From NCBI RefSeq assembly GCF_026210795.1, contig NC_089452.1, positions 372,001 through 436,000 on the forward strand: DNA of 64,000 nucleotides, written 5' to 3'. Positions 59,286 to 64,000 of the stretch are shown here, piece after piece (position 1 is the first letter of the stretch; every line of letters starts with the position of its first letter). The DNA is from Rhizophagus irregularis. Taxonomy: Eukaryota; Glomeromycota; Glomeromycetes; Glomerales; Glomeraceae. Both the position numbers and the translations under genes were made by a program. Below the pieces are notes generated by a model. The model worked only from the letters and a program-made list of their open reading frames with translations, made no database searches and was not told where the DNA came from.

Positions 59286-59766
59286 TTATTTTTGAAATTT
59301 GTTTACTAAAAAAATTTTTTACAAAAATTACGCATAAGTTGTATGAAAGGAGTATTATATTACAGTATTACAAACCGATGTTAGTGAATGTTTAAATATA
59401 AAATTAAAATTAGATAAATAAATATATAAATATAATTTCTTTGAGAAAGAATTGATGTGTATATTATTAAGTTTGGTAATTATAAAAGTATAGAGTCAAT
59501 AAATTTACATTATATAACACTTACAATTTTTTCAAAAAAATTCAATTTACTGTATGAGAAATCTATATTACCAAAATCATGATTATAGCTTAATAGAATT
59601 TTTTTAATGTTCGTCTCTAACCTTGTTGCGCCTATATGTGATACTTTTGAAGAAAATCGAGGCGATATGGTTTTTTTCAAGATCGATTGAATGATATTTA
59701 AATTAATACATTACGTATTTATAATTTTATATGAATATTAACATTAACGGTTAAATTTTACATTTA

Positions 59767-59950
59767 CAGTCTAACCTCGATATACCGATATTCGATATAC
59801 CGATATACTATTAAAAACTTGTTATACCGATAAAATTTTATTTTCCCACTATATGTGAGGACATATAAATATCGGTATAACTTTGATATAACGATATTTT
59901 CTAAAAATTTCATATATGTCCCGACATATCGTTATATAAAGGTTTGACTG
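59767..59950 (+). mobile_element. Pogo/Tigger-like MITE, copy 2
   Basis: A 184-bp element starting CAGTCTAACCTCGATATACC and ending CGTTATATAAAGGTTTGACTG, with TA on both sides (59765-59766 and 59951-59952). It is closely similar, in opposite orientation, to 7617-7797 (shared interior blocks such as TTTTATTTTCCCACTATATG). Non-autonomous. Confidence 0.9.
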
Positions 59951-60033
59951 TATACAGTAGAAAGAAGGAAATATTTTATGATTTAACAAGATCTTGGATA
60001 ATCCAGTGATTTATATATAGCTGCGCGGCATGC

Positions 60034-60090
60034 GCCACCAATTTGGTGGGGGAATCTTACCGTGTGGTAAGATTCCTCATTTGGTGGTGA
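60034..60090. repeat. Hairpin GGAATCTTACC-GTGT-GGTAAGATTCC
   Basis: An exact 11-bp stem (60051-60061 and 60066-60076) with a GTGT loop is extended outward by diverged CCACCAA/TTGGTGG blocks. Its GC content stands out from the surroundings. It could be a tiny MITE or an element in the RAD18-like promoter, 170 bp upstream of the ATG. Confidence 0.7.
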
Positions 60091-60248
60091 TACAAGGGTT
60101 AATTAAATAGTTAAATATAGTGTCTATCCAAAAAACGCGTAAAAAAATACATTTTTTCGAGTGTATTAACTAATAACTTTACAAATTTACGTTTATTCTC
60201 CTATTATACTATATTTTCTTCAAAACTCAACTATCAACACTAGCCAAC

Positions 60249-61506
60249 ATGTTTAGTTCCGCTTCTGCGACACCATCTAATTTATCACTTGACTTACCTT
60301 CTTATATGAATAGTTCAACTTCAATTGACTCTATGGAAGTTGATCCTTTTTCAGAAGAACTCCATCTTACAAAATCCCGTCCTACTTCACTTCAACGTAA
60401 TACGCGACAAGTTGATTCCGATTCTGACGATTTGAATGGATTAGCAGAACTAGAATTAGAGCTAAAATGCTTTGTTTGTAAGGACTTTTATAATGTCCCC
60501 ATGTCGTCAAAATGTCAACATACGTTTTGTGCTGGGTGTATAAAGTTTGATTACAATAACAAAACAACTGCGTTATGTTGTCCTATTTGTGAAAATTCTT
60601 TTACAACATTTACACAACTTTATAAGAATACTGTGATAGAAGAGCTTATTAAAGAATACAAAACTAATAGGTATCCCATTGGGTATACTTGAGAGCGCGT
60701 TTATTATTTATATTGTATAACATGTGCTCGTTTTATTCACATATTATATAATTTAGGGGATTAATTATGAATTTATACACTCTTGGTAAACAAGCTAAAA
60801 GAAGAATAAGTGGTGGCGAAGGGAAAGCACCAGATTCTTTCAAGTCAATTCCAGATTGTAATTCCGATTTTTTATCGGTTGAAGAAAAAACTATATCAAA
60901 ACGTATATTGGAAAAATCGTTTAATATAAATGATAGCGATAATAACGAGCAAAAGAGGCGACGAATAAATGATAATGAAAATAAGAACTCAATCAAGCTA
61001 TTTAAAAAGCCAAAAATGGCGTATTCCGTATTGAATGATAGAAAATTGAAGAATCTATTAAAGGTAATTCTAATAAATTTTATAATTACAAGTGTCGCAA
61101 TTTAACAATACTTTTAAATTATAAAGGATGAGGGTTTGTTAACCCACGGAACTAAAAATGAAATGATAGCTCGTCATTCTTATTTCATAAATCTTTATAA
61201 TGCAAACGTCGATGCGACAAACCCAAAAAGTAAAGGAGACTTATTAAGAGAAGTGAAAAAATGGGAAAAAGCTCAGCAGAGCAACGAAGCAAAAAATGCT
61301 AATTTAATTAAGAAGTCATTAACCAATCCGGAAGAAATCAATTTTTATGATATCCTTTTTATATGTTTTATTTGTATATTTGGTTTTTTAGGATTTTATT
61401 ATGCCTTAATTAAAATCTGTTTTTACCTCATAAATATAGAGAACATTATGCAGAATTGATCCAACAAGCCAGAAACAACAAGAAGCGGAAGGAAATGTTT
61501 CGCTAA
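60249..61506 (+). CDS. RAD18: RAD18-like E3 ubiquitin ligase
   Basis: Four exons (60249..60670, 60757..61063, 61127..61349, 61427..61506) encode about 343 residues. RAD18, with RAD6, monoubiquitinates PCNA at stalled forks and starts translesion repair in the nucleus. Residues 74-114 are a C3HC4 RING (C74, C77, C89, H91, C94, C97, C111, C114; ELKCFVCKDFYNVPMSSKCQ). Residues about 232-275 form a SAP-type DNA-binding motif (LKNLLKDEGLLTHGTKNEMI, followed by INLYNANVDATNPKSKGDLL and VKKWEKAQ), the arrangement characteristic of RAD18. The linker is basic with a KRRRIND nuclear-localisation-like patch. The usual UBZ zinc finger between RING and SAP is not seen, and the protein is shorter than the approximately 490 residues of yeast and human RAD18. 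The last intron is best read as AT-AC, giving the tail EHYAELIQQARNNKKRKEM. Confidence 0.85.
61350..61426 (+). other. U12-type (AT-AC) intron in the RAD18-like gene
   Basis: The intron begins ATATCCTTTTT, the minor-spliceosome donor consensus. It contains TGCCTTAAT (61402-61410), close to the TTCCTTAAY branch-site consensus, and ends TTTTTAC about 16 bases later. Removal of these 77 nt joins G|CT in frame to a 25-codon last exon that continues the family C-terminus. Reading through instead gives a hydrophobic frame (CFICIFGFLGFYY) and a stop. No GT-AG alternative was found that keeps the downstream frame. Confidence 0.8.
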
Positions 61507-64000
61507 GATTTGAAACCCAATTGTCTAGCTTTACTTCACTTCGGTTAGCACAATTAAATTTAATATTGTATAATTATATACTGATGCCAATAAATCAAAT
61601 CCTTATAATAATAATTTTAAGTTTACAAAATAGATAGATTTTCTAATTAAATTATTAAATTTAATAATAATTATTTCAGCCTGTATTTAAAAATAAATTT
61701 TCTTGTTCCCATCTCCTCGAACCTACCCGTCTTCCCGAAATTTACAAAAAAGTATAAAACATTAATAAAATAGGGTAAATCTATATCCAGCCCCCATGTG
61801 TGATGCGCTTTATCTCAAAAAGGAAATTTTTATGCCGATCATTTAATTCTGGCCAGAATTAACAAAAAAAAAACCGAATAAGTAAACTTGCAAAGCAGGC
61901 AAAATAAAAAAGTTTTTATATTAAGAATTTCTTTTTTACAAATTTTTGCTAGATTTAAGCATCATACAAGAGGGTAAAAAACATATTTATCCAATAAAAT
62001 AGACTAAATAAATTGAAGCTTTAAAGTTTTAAAAACCTATTCTAAAGGGAGCATACAAAATAAATAGAGAAATATTAATATATTTCTTAAAAATGTAAAA
62101 ACATAAGGCCATAAATTTTTATTGAAATATTGTAATTTAAATGTTCAAAATATTCAAATAACTTTATTTGTTACTAAATAACAAAGGTAAACCATTACTA
62201 AAAAAATATTATATAAAATGAATAATAATAATAAATTTTTTAACTTTTTAAGGAGAGTTGATTAGAACTTTAAATAACAAACCAGTTGTTATTACATTTT
62301 TAGAAGATGTATACAATACCTAATGAATACTATTAGATAAATGTATTTGCAATCAAAAAAGAAGATTTCTGAATAAAAGTTAAAGAAATATATATGGCTA
62401 AACTACAACAATGTGTAAATATATGTAAATATAAATATAAATAGAAATTTTCTTTTATTTATTTAAATTATTTTTAATAAATGCATTATAAATAAAAAGC
62501 TGCCATTAGTAAAAATTATTTAATTTATAAAAAAGTTAATATATACTATTTTATTATGTAAAATTCATACATGAAACTGAAATTAAACTTTAAAAACTAA
62601 AATATTTTAGCTTTAAAGGTTTATATTATATAATGATTAAATAATATATATAAAACTTTGAAATGTAATAGCTTCATCATTATTGATCTAATTGCAATAC
62701 TTTTATAACCATTCAAATCTTCTCAATGAGGCAAATCTAATGGTATATGTTTCATTTAAATCTGATCACTAGATATTGATATTGTAAATTTTGAATATTC
62801 ATATTAGTTATTAATTATAATAATCACATGCTACAATGTAATTTTGGCTAATTTTGACCATTTTGACTTAAGATGGGCAATTCAAATTATTTTAGTTTTA
62901 TGTATAGCAGAATTTGCAAAAAAAATAACCCATAATGGTGGTTTTGTTATGTCACTTATGTGATAATATTGAATAGATAATTAACAAATGATCAAAATGA
63001 TTGGCAATAATGTGATAATATGAGGATATTCCACCCTGTTATAGAGAAGGAATTCATTTATAAAGGATGCATATGCATTTATGAAGGTATTATGTAATTT
63101 GAATTGTTGCAATAAAATAAATGAATAGATTATAATAATACTATATAACCGGATTAAGTTTTATTATTAAAATTATTATTTTTATTTTTTTAATACTTTC
63201 AAGAGATACATTCCAATTTTTCATTTTCAATTTCATTTGAGTAAATTTTATTATTTCAAATTATTTTATAAAAATAAAATAATATATACAAATGTCTGAT
63301 TTGTCTTTTTATTTGATTGTATTTTCTGATTAGGACTTTGTTTATTTTATTTATACGTACAATAGATCTCTGTAATAGCAATTCATTTTATTTTCAATAA
63401 AACATTTTTTTTTAGCTTATTAAAACTATGTAATAGGACAGTAATAAAGCAGGGTTATTTATAATGTACTATAATATTAGTGAAGTTTTAGGACAAAATA
63501 TTATGCAATAAGGTGAATTGTGGATAAATAATAGATAAAACAAAAACATACAAAAAAAAATCATGATTAGTAAAGAAAATTATAAAAGTTGTTTACTATA
63601 TAAAGTATAATTAATGAAAGCATTAATTATCTTTAATAAATGTAAAATGAAAAAATGCAAAATAATCAAAATTTTGCTTATTAATGTATATAAGTTATAC
63701 AATAAATTGCAATAAATATTCAGCCCTTTTCGTAACCATGGCCATGATCTACAGCTCATCACAATTAACGAATAAATATTTGGGTTTGCTCATGCTGACT
63801 TTGATTTAAAATTAAGGGATCTATTTTCAGCTAAATTACTCGCAGTAGTGTTACAGTATATCTACAATCTGACATTAAAACATGAAATAACACAGAAATA
63901 TAAAATCACGTGGTGAATATTATTCGCGTTTTTAACGCGCGAAAATAAAAAAACTCGTTAATTGATATTCAATTCCAATTTTCCCGTTTTTTTCGTTTTT
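61507..64000. other. AT-rich spacer to the window end
   Basis: 3' flank of the RAD18-like gene followed by AT-rich sequence. A TAATTCTGGCCAGAATTA palindrome lies at about 61844-61861. From about 63720 the composition rises slightly (AACCATGGCCATGATC), possibly nearing another gene, but no frame is supported. Confidence 0.45.

Larger units (their letters stand above)
59286..60248. other. Intergenic region
   Basis: AT-rich; holds the pogo-like MITE at 59767 and the hairpin at 60034. The last 100 bases are the presumed leader of the RAD18-like gene. Confidence 0.5.

Noticed and set aside
1-64000. tRNA, rRNA and CRISPR arrays
   Set aside because: No cloverleaf with A/B box spacing, rRNA core motif or repeat-spacer array was noticed; tandem repeats here have no unique spacers and the sequence is eukaryotic. 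A tRNA or covariance-model scan was not possible.

Overview
The window looks like nuclear DNA of an arbuscular mycorrhizal fungus (Glomeromycotina, most like Rhizophagus irregularis). It is very AT-rich, with compact multi-exon genes and short introns of about 60-160 nt. Decayed lineage-expanded families (Crinkler, tyrosine-kinase-like, aminoglycoside-phosphotransferase-like) sit in a dense background of small non-autonomous DNA transposons and AT-rich spacer. The organism call is inference from protein families and composition; no rRNA or mitochondrial marker is present.

Layout. 1-6.2 kb: a protein fragment on the minus strand, a minisatellite with ACGCGT sites, and AT-rich spacer. 6.2-7.3 kb: a two-exon single-pass membrane/coiled-coil protein. 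8.4-10.7 kb: a complete nine-exon CCT3 (chaperonin TCP-1 gamma). 10.9-18.4 kb: decayed genes, a splice-flanked repeat, a small Cys/His protein on the minus strand and a frameshifted APH-like kinase. 18.4-24.8 kb: almost pure AT spacer with TIR elements. 24.8-25.8 kb: an intronless Zn2Cys6 transcription factor. 29.7-30.3 kb: a three-exon small conserved protein. 31-43 kb: a mobile-element graveyard with a perfect 56-bp inverted repeat, nested 8-bp-TSD elements (three levels), a decayed repeat-family gene, and a Crinkler gene broken by two such insertions plus stop codons. 43.2-46.8 kb: a putative element with long degenerate inverted ends, holding two tandem arrays whose units resemble mini-exons with splice sites on each side. 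49-52.9 kb: an eleven-exon EST1/SMG7-like gene. 54.5-59.3 kb: a Tc1/mariner relic, a zinc-knuckle gene with a GC-AG intron, a decayed gene and a kinase pseudogene. 60.2-61.5 kb: a four-exon RAD18-like gene whose last intron has the hallmarks of a U12-type AT-AC intron. The rest to 64 kb is AT spacer.

The intact genes are housekeeping functions: cytosolic protein folding (CCT3), nonsense-mediated decay/telomere factor (SMG7/EST1), post-replication repair (RAD18), and a transcription regulator. They are transcribed individually and show no operon-like linkage. The two observations most worth following are the AT-AC intron in the RAD18-like gene and the mini-exon arrays inside the 43-47 kb element.
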